Shown: positions 33,445-41,548 of the stretch, in pieces
How the letters are laid out: the number at the start of each line of letters is the position of its first letter
How positions within the stretch are numbered: position 1 is the stretch's first letter
DNA from: PSRF01 sp051000815
GTDB taxonomy: Bacteria > Acidobacteriota > Blastocatellia > Pyrinomonadales > Pyrinomonadaceae
Length of the DNA: 50,757 bases
Assembly (NCBI GenBank): GCA_051000815.1
Contig: JBPCNX010000044.1
Location: forward strand, 1-50,757
Direction: 5' to 3'
Translations under genes and position numbers: made by a program
The notes under the pieces: generated by a model
What the model was told of the DNA's origin: nothing
Database searches by the model: none
The model's input: the letters and a program-made list of their open reading frames with translations, nothing else

Positions 33445-34746
33445 CTAATCCGCGCCCATCGCTTCAGGTTGTTTTACGCGCTTAAGCCGGTTTGGATACA
33501 AAGGAAACCGCACCGTCAGATCAGCCACACCTTGCCGCACTTTGTTCTTTACCTCTTCGGATTGAGGTTCATGAATAATTGCCGCGATAAGTCTGCCAAT
33601 CTCCCGCATCTCCGGCTCCTTCATGCCGCGCGTGGTTACTGCGGGCGTGCCGATGCGCAGGCCGGAAGCAACGAAAGGTTTGTTCTGATCAAACGGTATC
33701 GTGTTCTTGTTAACAGTAATGAGTGCCGCTTCAAGCGCTTTTTCAGCGTCCTTACCGGTCGCTCCTTTTCCGTCCATCCACACATCGACCAGCATCAGGT
33801 GATTGTCGGTGCCGCCCGACACAAGTCGCAGCCCCTGTTCCTGGAGTTCACCCGCAAGCGCTTTTGCGTTTGCCAGCACCTGCCGCTGATAGTCTTTAAA
33901 GTCGTCGCGCAGCGCTTCGCCAAAAGCGACCGCCTTCGCGGCGATGATATGAACAAGCGGACCACCCTGGACGCCCGGAAAAAGTTTCCGGTCAATCTCC
34001 TTGGCGTGTTCTTCCTTACAGAGAATCAAGCCGCCGCGCGGGCCTCGCAATGTCTTGTGGGTAGTTGTTGTGACGTAGTCGGCATGCGGTACCGGTGACG
34101 GATGCAGATCGGCAGCGACTGGTCCGGCTATGTGCGCAATGTCCGCGAACATGCGAGCCCCAATAGCCCTGGCGATTTCGCCGATGCGTTTGAAATCAAT
34201 AATCCGCGGATAAGCCGAGGCGCCGCAGACAATCAACTTTGGTTTGTGTTCTTCCGCGATTCGCTGCAGTTCGTCGTAATCAATCTGTTCGGTTTCGCGG
34301 GAAACGCCGTAGTCGGCCACTTTGTAGCTGATGCCGGAAAAGTTCATCGGGTGCCCGTGAGTCAGATGGCCGCCGTGCGAAAGACTCATACCGAGGATCT
34401 GATCGCCATACTGGATCGCCGCGAGATAGACCGACATGTTTGCCTGCGCGCCGCTATGCGGCTGAACGTTTGCGTGATCAGCGCCAAATAACTCCTTAGC
34501 GCGGTCGATGGCTGCTTGCTCGACCACGTCACTCCACTCACAGCCGCCGTAGTAACGCTTCCTGGGATAACCTTCCGCATACTTGTTCGTAAATACCGAA
34601 CCCATTGCTTCGAGCACGGCTTCGCTGACAAAGTTTTCTGAAGCTATGAGTTCCAGTCCATGCGCCTGGCGGGCAACTTCATTATCAATGGCCTCTGAGA
34701 TCAGTGGATCAACTGTGGAGAGTGCAGCGTTCTTCAGATCGTCCAT
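33445..34746 (-). CDS. glyA: Serine hydroxymethyltransferase
   Basis: PLP enzyme that interconverts serine and glycine while loading tetrahydrofolate with a one-carbon unit. The 433-residue length is normal. Motifs are LELIASENFVSEAVLEAMGS, NKYAEGYPRKRYYGG, HANVQPHSGAQAN, and the PLP lysine in VTTTTHKTLRGPRGG. ATG at 34746. A long heptad-repeat tract fills the gap to rpiB upstream on the same strand, and glyA next to rpiB is a common bacterial pairing. Confidence 0.96.
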   Translation of the reverse strand: MDDLKNAALSTVDPLISEAIDNEVARQAHGLELIASENFVSEAVLEAMGSVFTNKYAEGYPRKRYYGGCEWSDVVEQAAIDRAKELFGADHANVQPHSGAQANMSVYLAAIQYGDQILGMSLSHGGHLTHGHPMNFSGISYKVADYGVSRETEQIDYDELQRIAEEHKPKLIVCGASAYPRIIDFKRIGEIARAIGARMFADIAHIAGPVAADLHPSPVPHADYVTTTTHKTLRGPRGGLILCKEEHAKEIDRKLFPGVQGGPLVHIIAAKAVAFGEALRDDFKDYQRQVLANAKALAGELQEQGLRLVSGGTDNHLMLVDVWMDGKGATGKDAEKALEAALITVNKNTIPFDQNKPFVASGLRIGTPAVTTRGMKEPEMREIGRLIAAIIHEPQSEEVKNKVRQGVADLTVRFPLYPNRLKRVKQPEAMGAD

Positions 34747-34755
34747 GCAATCCTC

Positions 34756-34846
34756 TTGGTATTTGGTCGTTGGTTTTTTGGTTTTTGATCTTCGACTTTG
34801 AACTTTGAACTCATAGCTTAGAACTTTGAACTTAGAACTTAGATTG
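34756..34846. repeat. Heptad array A between glyA and rpiB
   Basis: Thirteen consecutive 7-bp units keep perfect phase over 91 bp: among others TTGGTAT, TTGGTCG, TTGGTTT, TTTGATC, TTCGACT, TTGAACT (three times), TAGAACT (twice) and CATAGCT. The units drift gradually from a TTGGTNN form to a TTGAACT form. Confidence 0.85.
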
Positions 34847-34872
34847 TCTTGCGTGCAGCTGTTTTGCTTACC

Positions 34873-34956
34873 TTCCTGTTTCTTCCGCCTCCTGCCTGCT
34901 GCCTACTGCCTGCTGCCTGCTGCCTACTGGTTACTGGCTACTGCTTCCCGCCTACT
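34873..34956. repeat. Heptad array B, running into the rpiB stop codon
   Basis: Twelve consecutive 7-bp units in phase over 84 bp, mostly GCCTGCT and GCCTACT with variants GCCTCCT, GGTTACT, GGCTACT and GCTTCCC. The array ends inside rpiB: the rpiB stop (CTA on the plus strand, 34952-34954) is part of the last GCCTACT unit. The unit sequence differs completely from that of array A, 26 bp away. Confidence 0.87.
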
Positions 34957-35383
34957 CCCCTTCGATCTTCCTGACCCGATCCGCGTGACGGCCGCCTTCG
35001 AAGTCTGAACTAAACCATGCCCGCACGATTTTCGGAATGTCTTCCGGAGGAGTTGTGCGCGCACCAATAGCCAGCACGTTTGCATCATTGTGTTGTCGCG
35101 CCAGGCGCGCAGTTTCTTCGGACCAGGCGACGGCGGCGCGCACACCGGGCACCTTATTAGCGGTGATCGCCATTCCGGTTCCGGAGCCACAAACCAGAAC
35201 ACCCTGATCAACTCGGCCCGCGGCAACTTCCTCGGCGACTTTGCGAGCGAAGTCGGGATAGTCAACCGAATCTTCCGACCGCGTTCCCAAGTCTGCAAAC
35301 TCAAGACCCAGACTGGTGAGCAAGGCTTTCAACCTTTCCTTTTCGGAAAAGCCTGCATGGTCGCTGGCAAGCGCAATCTTCAC
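34952..35383 (-). CDS. rpiB: Ribose-5-phosphate isomerase B (canonical)
   Basis: Interconverts ribose-5-phosphate and ribulose-5-phosphate in the pentose phosphate pathway. The 143-residue length is typical. The catalytic Cys and following Ser are present in VLVCGSGTGMAITANK, with ASDHAGF at the N terminus and ARQHNDANVLAIGAR. It contrasts with the RpiB-like protein at 3833, where these residues are replaced. GTG start at 35383. Likely cotranscribed with glyA downstream. Confidence 0.95.
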   Translation of the reverse strand: MKIALASDHAGFSEKERLKALLTSLGLEFADLGTRSEDSVDYPDFARKVAEEVAAGRVDQGVLVCGSGTGMAITANKVPGVRAAVAWSEETARLARQHNDANVLAIGARTTPPEDIPKIVRAWFSSDFEGGRHADRVRKIEGE

Positions 35384-35454
35384 TTTTCTTGTCCTCTTGA
35401 AAAGAATTGTTCGAAGAGACGCCGATGTTACAACACGTGGCGTTACTTGTCAGG

Positions 35455-35528
35455 CCCACTTCCCACTGCCGCCCACTCTCACTGCTGCCCACTGCCCACT
35501 GCTCACTGCCCACTACTGACGCTCACTG
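35455..35528. repeat. Heptad array C upstream of the CAT-fold gene
   Basis: Eight 7-bp units of the form GCCCACT, TCCCACT or GCTCACT at 35455, 35462, 35472, 35488, 35495, 35502, 35509 and 35522, with small out-of-phase insertions. The array ends 14 bp before the ATG of the acyltransferase gene, so it occupies the expected promoter and leader. Confidence 0.78.
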
Positions 35529-35542
35529 TTACAATTCACGTC

Positions 35543-36208
35543 ATGGAAAAGTACCTTGACGTCGCAAACTGGGCGCGCCGCCATCTGTTTGAGTTTTTCC
35601 GCACCTACGAAAACCCCTATTTCAATATCTGCGCTCAGGTCGAAGTCACAAGACTCCTGGAGTGGCTTCGCACCCGTCCAGGCACCAGCGCATCACTTTC
35701 CTACCATTACTTCGCGCTCCGCGTTGCCAACGAAATTGAGCCGTTTCGGTATCGATTGCGCGACGATCAAGTACTGGTTCATGACGTGATCCACGGCGGA
35801 ACCATCGTGCTGTTGCCTAATGAGAGCTTCACTTTCGCTTATTTCGATTACCAGCAGGATTTCGAAAAGTTCATCAGCGATGCTCAGACGTCTGTTAACG
35901 AGCTGCTGAAGGCGGGCGGACCTTTTAAACCGTTGGATGGCGACGACAGAATTCATTTTACTGTCTTGCCGTGGGTCTCATTTACGAGCTTTTCCCATGC
36001 GCGCAACAAGAGTCGAGCGGTTTCGGTCCCTAAGGTTGCCTTCGGAAAATTCATTCGTCAAAACGAACGCACGTATCTGCCAGTCTCAGTCGAAGTGCAT
36101 CATGCAATGATGGACGGGCTCCACGTGGGCCGTTACTTTAATCGGCTGGAACAAATGCTGGCGGAACCCGATAGTTACCTGGCTCCGGAAAAGAGTAATC
36201 CAACCTGA
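35543..36208 (+). CDS. Chloramphenicol-acetyltransferase-fold O-acyltransferase
   Basis: A 221-residue protein of the CAT (type A) fold, which uses acetyl-CoA and forms trimers. The catalytic His and structural Asp lie in VEVHHAMMDGLHVGRYF, matching the HHxxxDG signature. Other family signs are the N-terminal FEFFRTYENPYFNICAQVEVT and the LPWVSFTSFSHA segment. ATG 35543 is preferred because upstream frame is made of heptad repeats. Many environmental CAT-fold proteins act on other substrates, so I do not call it a resistance gene. It lies ahead of proS on the same strand. Confidence 0.85.
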   Translation: MEKYLDVANWARRHLFEFFRTYENPYFNICAQVEVTRLLEWLRTRPGTSASLSYHYFALRVANEIEPFRYRLRDDQVLVHDVIHGGTIVLLPNESFTFAYFDYQQDFEKFISDAQTSVNELLKAGGPFKPLDGDDRIHFTVLPWVSFTSFSHARNKSRAVSVPKVAFGKFIRQNERTYLPVSVEVHHAMMDGLHVGRYFNRLEQMLAEPDSYLAPEKSNPT

Positions 36209-36227
36209 CAAACTTCGCAGGTTGGGA
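36202..36227. repeat. Hairpin overlapping the CAT-fold stop codon
   Basis: CCAACCTG and CAGGTTGG form a perfect 8-bp stem around a 10-base loop, beginning within the last codons of the acyltransferase gene. No T-run follows, so termination is uncertain. Confidence 0.4.
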
Positions 36228-36353
36228 AAGCCGGCGACTATCCCCAGTTGGGCACATCAGTACGCTCCGGTTGCGTTAACGTTTTCGCTAAGCGAGAATG
36301 TCTCAACGCTTTTTTATTCGGCAACTATCAGCAGTTCAGAATCAGATTCGATT

Positions 36354-38120
36354 ATGCGCTGGTCACAATGTTTCATTCCCACCCTGCGCGAAGACCCCGC
36401 CGATGCAGAAGTCGTGTCGCATAAACTTCTCCTGCGCGCGGGACTCGTGCGTCAACTCGCCGCCGGCATCTATTCGCTGCTGCCGCTTGGCCAGCGCGTC
36501 ACTCTGAAAATTATCGATATCCTGCGTGAAGAGATGAACGCCATTGGCGGGCAGGAGTTTTACTTGCCGGCCTTGAATCCGCGCGAAATCTGGGACGAAT
36601 CCGGACGCTGGGAAATCATGGGCGACAACATGTTTCGTCTCAAGGACCGCAAAGGCGCCGACCTCTGTTTGGGGATGACTCACGAAGAGGTTTTTACGTC
36701 GATTGCCCGGAACGACCTGCGTTCTTACAAACAGTTGCCACAGGTCTGGTATCAGATCCAGGTGAAGTTTCGTGATGAAGCGCGTCCGAAATCAGGCGTT
36801 TTGCGCGTGCGTCAGTTCATCATGAAGGACGCCTATTCATTCGATGTGGACAAAGCGGGCCTCGACAAGTCGTTTGCTGACCAGCGCGAGGCTTACAAAC
36901 GGATCTTTGATCGGTGCGGACTCCAGTATGTGATTGTCGAAGCCTCGTCCGGAGCGATGGGCGGCTCGGCGTCAAACGAGTTTATGGTGAAGACAGATGC
37001 CGGCGAAGACATGATCGCAACCTGTGCGAATTGCGGATACGCCGCAAACCTCGAGAAGGCAACTTCACGGCTCGCGGAAGTGCGCGACGGCGTAGGTCTC
37101 GACTTTCCATCTGAATTTCCCACGCCTGGTGTGCGTACCATCGATGATCTGACAAATTTTGCAGGAGGCGCGCCTGCGGAATCGCAAATCAAGACACTCG
37201 TTTATGTGGACTATGGTGTGGCGACGTCAGATTCCCAAGAGACTTTTTACCTCGCCTTGCTGCGCGGAGATCATCAGCTTCACGAAACGAAACTGGTTGA
37301 CAACCTGGGAACAACCAATGCGCGCGCGGCCACGGCTGATGAAATTCAGGCTTTGTTGGGCGCGAATCCGGGAAGTTTGGGAGCAGTCGGAGCGAAGAAG
37401 AAGGCAGCCGAATTACGGCCCCAGGCAGGCGTCCGCATTATTGCCGATCATGCGCTCCGAAGTCGCCGGAATATGACTACCGGCGCGAATGTGGACGACT
37501 ATCACATCCGCGGTGTTGATGTCGGTCGAGACATCAAGGTGGATCAATGGGCCGACCTGAGAACAGTAAGCTCTGGAGAACAATGCCCTCAGTGTGAAAC
37601 CGGCAAACTGGAAGTAGCGAAGTCTCTCGAGATTGGCCACATCTTCAAGCTGGGAACAAAGTATTCGGAGTCGATGGGCGCTTCCGTGCTGACACAGGAA
37701 GGAAAGGAAGTGCCGATCGTCATGGGCAGCTATGGCATTGGCGTTGAGCGAATCATGGCTTCAGCGATCGAGTTGCATCACGACGCGGATGGAATTATCT
37801 GGCCCAAGTCGATCGCTCCGTTCGATGTGATAGTGACAATTACCAACATGAAGCAGGATGAGATCCGCAACGCTGGAGAGAACCTGTATAAAGACCTGCA
37901 CCGCGCCGGACTCGACGTGCTGCTGGACGACCGCGACGAACGTGCTGGAGTAAAATTCAAAGACGCGGATTTGATCGGGATTCCCTACCGTATCACTGTC
38001 GGCAAAAAGGTTTCGGAAGGGTCGGTTGAGTTGTTCGACCGGAAAACAAAGACCAATGAAGACGTCAAGATTGCCGACATAATTGCGCGGATTCAGAAAC
38101 TGGCGCTTGCCGGTTTGTAA
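36354..38120 (+). CDS. proS: Proline--tRNA ligase
   Basis: Class II aminoacyl-tRNA synthetase charging tRNA-Pro, 588 residues, bacterial type. Class motifs are present: LPLGQRVTLKIIDILREEM and QEFYLPALNPREIWDESGRW in motif 1 region, RDEARPKSGVLRVRQFIMKD in motif 2 and GSYGIGVERIMASAIE in motif 3. The editing insertion domain lies between (DLTNFAGGAPAESQIKTLVY). ATG 36354 gives the usual MRWSQCFIPTLRE start; upstream in-frame sequence is non-homologous. The secreted protease gene follows by 19 bp. Confidence 0.96.
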   Translation: MRWSQCFIPTLREDPADAEVVSHKLLLRAGLVRQLAAGIYSLLPLGQRVTLKIIDILREEMNAIGGQEFYLPALNPREIWDESGRWEIMGDNMFRLKDRKGADLCLGMTHEEVFTSIARNDLRSYKQLPQVWYQIQVKFRDEARPKSGVLRVRQFIMKDAYSFDVDKAGLDKSFADQREAYKRIFDRCGLQYVIVEASSGAMGGSASNEFMVKTDAGEDMIATCANCGYAANLEKATSRLAEVRDGVGLDFPSEFPTPGVRTIDDLTNFAGGAPAESQIKTLVYVDYGVATSDSQETFYLALLRGDHQLHETKLVDNLGTTNARAATADEIQALLGANPGSLGAVGAKKKAAELRPQAGVRIIADHALRSRRNMTTGANVDDYHIRGVDVGRDIKVDQWADLRTVSSGEQCPQCETGKLEVAKSLEIGHIFKLGTKYSESMGASVLTQEGKEVPIVMGSYGIGVERIMASAIELHHDADGIIWPKSIAPFDVIVTITNMKQDEIRNAGENLYKDLHRAGLDVLLDDRDERAGVKFKDADLIGIPYRITVGKKVSEGSVELFDRKTKTNEDVKIADIIARIQKLALAGL

Positions 38121-38139
38121 TACTGAGAAAACCCTGGAA

Positions 38140-39567
38140 ATGAAATCCCTCTGGCTCTCGCTTGTTCTCCTGTTTGCCGCTGCCTTTCCCTGTAGTGCTC
38201 AGGACCTTCTGCCGGAGTTGGTGCGTCGCATCAAGCCGTCAGCAGTGGCGATCGAAACGTTCGACGCTCGCGGAGAAAAACTTTCCCGCGGTAGTGGCTT
38301 CTTCATCGATTCAGATCGGGTAGTTACTAACCGGCACGTCATTGACGCCGCGTACCGCGCGGAAGTTCACTCGTACTCTGGCACCGTGTTTCCGGTCAAG
38401 GGAGTTCTCGCTGTCGATGCGGAAGGTGACTTAGCGCTGCTGAAAATTGATGCCCCGGTTGGTCAGGCGAAACCGTTGCCGCTTGACCGCACCTCTCCTC
38501 AGGAAGGAGAGAGTGTAGTGGTGATCGGCAATCCCTTCGGTCTGGAAGGCAGCGTCACGAATGGCATCGTTTCCGCAGTCAGAGATATTCCCACGTTCGG
38601 GCGGATTATTCAGATTACTGCGCCGATCTCACCGGGTTCCAGTGGTAGCCCCGTGGTGAATATGCAGGGCCAGGTAATTGGCGTCGCAACGCTCCAGATT
38701 ACCGGCGGCCAAAGCGTAAACTTTGCCATTCCTTCGGAGCGCATTTCGCAACTACAGAGTGGCACGCTGATGTCACTCGCGGATCTCGTCGCTTCGACCG
38801 GGCGCAACAGGCGGGCGAAGGCGGTTCAGTTTTTTCGCGACGGTCTCAGTTTTCTTTCCCGGGACGATTGCGAGAGAGCGTTGCCTTATTTCGAAAAGGC
38901 GGCCGACTCAGACAGCAACTATGCTGAGGCGTGGGCCCAGACGGGCTTTTGCAAGGAGAAGCTGGGACGGCACGCCGAAGCGATCGAGGCTTCGAAAAAG
39001 GCCGTCAATTTGCGACCGTCTTCCGAGTCATATTTCAACATTGGCCTGGCAAGTTACTATTTGAAGCAGTATCGCGAAGCGGCAGACGCCTACCGGGCCG
39101 CGATTCGTCTGGACCCTTACAACGCCGCCGATGCCTATTACGCGCTTGGGCTGGTCTTTCGTGACTGGGGAAAGGCAGACGAGGAAATTCAAGCTTATAA
39201 GCAAGCCATAAAATTACGGCCCGACTACACCAGCGCCTACGAGAGACTGGGCAGCAGATATTTCCGCTCGAAAAAATACTCAGAGGCGGTCGAAGTATTT
39301 AAGCAGTTATCGTCGCTCAAGCCAGGCGAAGCCAGCGTGACCAACAGCCTGGGTGAGGCCCACATGGCGCTGAATCGCCTAAATGAGGCGATGGACAGTT
39401 TTCGCCAGGCAATTCGTTTGAAACCAGATTACGGGCGCGCCTATTTCAATCTGGGTAAATGCCTCCTCACGATGGGGAATCGTGACGGAGCGCTCGAGCA
39501 GTACAACATTCTGCAAAATCTGGATCCGGATTGGGCCGAGAAGTTAAATAACCTGATCAACCCATAG
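38140..39567 (+). CDS. Exported trypsin-like serine protease with TPR repeats
   Basis: A 475-residue protein with signal peptide SLWLSLVLLFAAAFPCSAQ. Residues 20-220 form an HtrA/DegP-like protease domain: His in VTNRHVIDAA, Asp in GDLALLKIDA and Ser in SPGSSGSPVVN. No PDZ domain follows. Instead there are at least six tetratricopeptide repeats (ALPYFEKAADSDSNYAEAWAQ, YRAAIRLDPYNAADAYYALG, KQAIKLRPDYTSAYERLG, FRQAIRLKPDYGRAYFNLG). The protease-TPR union suggests protein quality control in the envelope with TPRs choosing partners. It starts 19 bp after proS. Confidence 0.9.
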   Translation: MKSLWLSLVLLFAAAFPCSAQDLLPELVRRIKPSAVAIETFDARGEKLSRGSGFFIDSDRVVTNRHVIDAAYRAEVHSYSGTVFPVKGVLAVDAEGDLALLKIDAPVGQAKPLPLDRTSPQEGESVVVIGNPFGLEGSVTNGIVSAVRDIPTFGRIIQITAPISPGSSGSPVVNMQGQVIGVATLQITGGQSVNFAIPSERISQLQSGTLMSLADLVASTGRNRRAKAVQFFRDGLSFLSRDDCERALPYFEKAADSDSNYAEAWAQTGFCKEKLGRHAEAIEASKKAVNLRPSSESYFNIGLASYYLKQYREAADAYRAAIRLDPYNAADAYYALGLVFRDWGKADEEIQAYKQAIKLRPDYTSAYERLGSRYFRSKKYSEAVEVFKQLSSLKPGEASVTNSLGEAHMALNRLNEAMDSFRQAIRLKPDYGRAYFNLGKCLLTMGNRDGALEQYNILQNLDPDWAEKLNNLINP

Positions 39568-39590
39568 ACGAATAAGCCGAGACGAAACAA

Positions 39591-39660
39591 GCCGCGGACG
39601 CGGATTACACGGATCAGAGTTGCTTGGTTCTAATCCGCGTGTTCCGCGTAAGTCCGCGGC
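39591..39660 (+). repeat. Palindromic repeat element next to queD, copy 1
   Basis: Imperfect inverted repeat: GCCGCGGAC-GCGGATTACAC at the left and TAATCCGCGTG...GTCCGCGGC at the right, 70 bp long. It is related, in inverted orientation, to the element at 40131-40190; both contain GATTACAC, a GGATCAGAGTTG-like stretch and GTTCTAATC. Confidence 0.68.
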
Positions 39661-39684
39661 TAAGTTGTTGTCTCTGATTGGTGC

Positions 39685-40065
39685 CTAGTCGAGTTGGTAG
39701 GTTGCGACACTCGTGGGCGTTTCAAAACATCTGACCTTGTAAATCTGCACTCGTTCGTCACCCACCTTCGCAGCCACTCGTTCAAGAACATACTTCGCAA
39801 GATTCTCGGCTGATGGCTGCAGTTCGACAAACGGATCCAGCTCGTTGATGTTCCGGTGATCGAGATATTGCACCACCTCGTCAGCTGCGGCCTTCAACTC
39901 GACAAAATCAACGAGCAAGCCAATGTTGTCGAGCTCGCGGCCGCGCGCATATATCTCAATCCTGTAGTTGTGGCCGTGGAGGTTTTCACACTTTCCCTGA
40001 TAGCCACGCAGCTGATGCGCGCTGGAAAAGTTTCGCTCAATCATCACTTCAAACTGTCCGGGCAT
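39685..40065 (-). CDS. queD: 6-carboxy-5,6,7,8-tetrahydropterin synthase (QueD)
   Basis: Converts 7,8-dihydroneopterin triphosphate to 6-carboxytetrahydropterin for queuosine/7-deazaguanine synthesis. It has 126 residues from ATG 40065, chosen over GTG 40083. The zinc and catalytic segment is NFSSAHQLRGYQGKCENLHGHNY (split here as SSAHQL, GKCENLHGHNY), followed by DFVELKAAADEVV, LDHRNINEL and PTSVATYQLD. No other que genes are close. Repeats of the same family flank it on both sides in inverted orientation. Confidence 0.93.
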   Translation of the reverse strand: MPGQFEVMIERNFSSAHQLRGYQGKCENLHGHNYRIEIYARGRELDNIGLLVDFVELKAAADEVVQYLDHRNINELDPFVELQPSAENLAKYVLERVAAKVGDERVQIYKVRCFETPTSVATYQLD

Positions 40066-40130
40066 AGAAAAAGTCTGGCACACCCCGTATCAGATGTGCA
40101 AAGCGGAACGACCAACATTGGAGCTCAGGA

Positions 40131-40190
40131 CTGATCAGATTAGAACTTTAATCAACTCTGATTCGGTGTAATCCACGTTAATCCGTGGTT
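40131..40190 (-). repeat. Palindromic repeat element next to queD, copy 2
   Basis: A 60-bp copy of the element at 39591-39660 in the opposite orientation. The shared features read on the minus strand are CACGGATTAACG, GGATTACACC, ATCAGAGTTGATT and GTTCTAATC. The copies flank queD as an inverted pair about 470 bp apart. Confidence 0.62.
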
Positions 40191-40221
40191 CATTCTTCTA
40201 CCAATTTCGCTGCCGCCGTCA

Positions 40222-41505
40222 TCACAACTCAGATTCAGGGCTCGCCTTAAGCTGGAACCTGGAGACTCCAAACTCGGAAGTCGGAACCGGCGGGGAACTC
40301 GAAGCTGAGAACCCCGAACTCCGCACTTCGAACTCCGAACTCCACACTGACTTTCGCATGTACGGTTTCTCGAAGAACAAAAAGAATAGCCAGGCGAAAG
40401 CGATGGTTGCCGGCGTGACTATGAGAAACGTGTTCAGCATCGGAGGCAAACCCTTAAATACAAACCACCACGACTGCATGATGACCAGCTCGTGCGTGAG
40501 ATAGAGGGAGTAGGAGAAGACTCCAATGGCTGCGAAGGCGGCAATCAGGCGAGGCTTGCCAACCTGAACTAACCACGATTTTTCCGCATGAACGAACCGG
40601 TTGACCACGACAAAGAACCCGAAACCCCACGCCGGATGCATCAGCAGCCACGCCGCGTCGTGCACCAAAGTGTCCTTCTGCATATTGGGCAACGCTATCG
40701 AAACCGCTGAAGCCAGGATCACAGCAGCTCCGCCCAGCCAGATGTTTCGGCACCACTTCGGTATTACTACCAATCCGAACGCTGCCTCGACGGCAACCGC
40801 TCCCAACGCCCAGGTGAACCAATGGGAAGCTGCGGCTTCCGGCACCGGAATGCCAACGCCCGTCTTCAACCAGACGAGGTGCATGACGAAGAACCAGCCA
40901 ACGCGCGCCAACCCGCAGATCAGTAATGTGGGTCCCCAGCCCCATCGCGTACGCAGAAAAAGCAGGAGGAAATACCCCAGATATAGCTGCTCTTCGATAG
41001 CCAGAGTCCAGAAGACACCGTTAATGCTGTAGCAGGTTGACGGATCAAGATTGTGCAGCATCAGCAGGTGCATCACGACGTCGTAAACAAAGAAATGTGT
41101 GACGTCAATGCCGGTCGTGAAGGCCATCATCACCAGAAAGCCGGCGAGCGTGATCAGGTACGGAGGATACAAGCGCCGGATTCGTCGCTTCCAGAAAGCG
41201 CCAAAATTTATCTGAAGATTCTCGCCCGCCGCTCGTGCCCTGGCCCATTGCAGGTGGATACAAAAGCCAGAGATAACGAAGAAGAGAAAGACTCCGATGT
41301 ACCCAAACGAACTGAGAAACTGAATTAGTCTGACTGGATAGCGGAACAGGTTGTCGGGGACACCTGCGCCGGTTTGATGGACGGCGTGATACAAAACGAC
41401 CCCGAGAGCGGCGATGCCGCGCAAGGCGTCGATACTAACCAGGCGACTGGCTGTTAAAGCGTCGCTCCTGTTGTTTGTGATGGGGGAGACTGGGTGTTGG
41501 TTCAC
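40222..41505 (-). CDS. Acyltransferase family 3 membrane protein
   Basis: A 427-residue polytopic membrane acyltransferase (OafA/NodX-like), probably modifying surface polysaccharides. It opens with DALRGIAALGVVLYHAVHQ, which contains the catalytic RGIAAL..H motif, and has about ten hydrophobic segments, including YIGVFLFFVISGFCIHLQW and RIRRLYPPYLITLAGFLV. GTG start at 41505. The last ~40 residues (SSEFEVRSSGF, TSEFGVSRFQ) are encoded by a tract of 7-bp repeats and look unrelated to the family, so the tail was likely added by repeat expansion over the old stop. Confidence 0.88.
   Translation of the reverse strand: MNQHPVSPITNNRSDALTASRLVSIDALRGIAALGVVLYHAVHQTGAGVPDNLFRYPVRLIQFLSSFGYIGVFLFFVISGFCIHLQWARARAAGENLQINFGAFWKRRIRRLYPPYLITLAGFLVMMAFTTGIDVTHFFVYDVVMHLLMLHNLDPSTCYSINGVFWTLAIEEQLYLGYFLLLFLRTRWGWGPTLLICGLARVGWFFVMHLVWLKTGVGIPVPEAAASHWFTWALGAVAVEAAFGLVVIPKWCRNIWLGGAAVILASAVSIALPNMQKDTLVHDAAWLLMHPAWGFGFFVVVNRFVHAEKSWLVQVGKPRLIAAFAAIGVFSYSLYLTHELVIMQSWWFVFKGLPPMLNTFLIVTPATIAFAWLFFLFFEKPYMRKSVWSSEFEVRSSGFSASSSPPVPTSEFGVSRFQLKASPESEL
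40254..40350. repeat. Heptad array D inside the 3' end of the acyltransferase gene
   Basis: About thirteen 7-bp units in phase: GGAACCT, GGAGACT, CCAAACT, CGGAAGT, CGGAACC, AACTCGA, AACCCCG, AACTCCG (twice), CACTTCG, AACTCCA and others. Unlike arrays A-C it lies within a coding sequence and supplies the C-terminal tail of the acyltransferase. Confidence 0.82.
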
Positions 41506-41548
41506 GCAGTTAAACTACACTCGCAGGTTGACTCTGGAACGTCGGGAG

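Noticed and set aside
34756..35528. CRISPR array
   Set aside because: The period is 7 bp with no spacers, and no cas genes are nearby.
35543..36208. Chloramphenicol resistance gene
   Set aside because: The fold and active-site motif fit CAT, but it is a chromosomal gene among housekeeping genes with no mobile context, and the family has other substrates.
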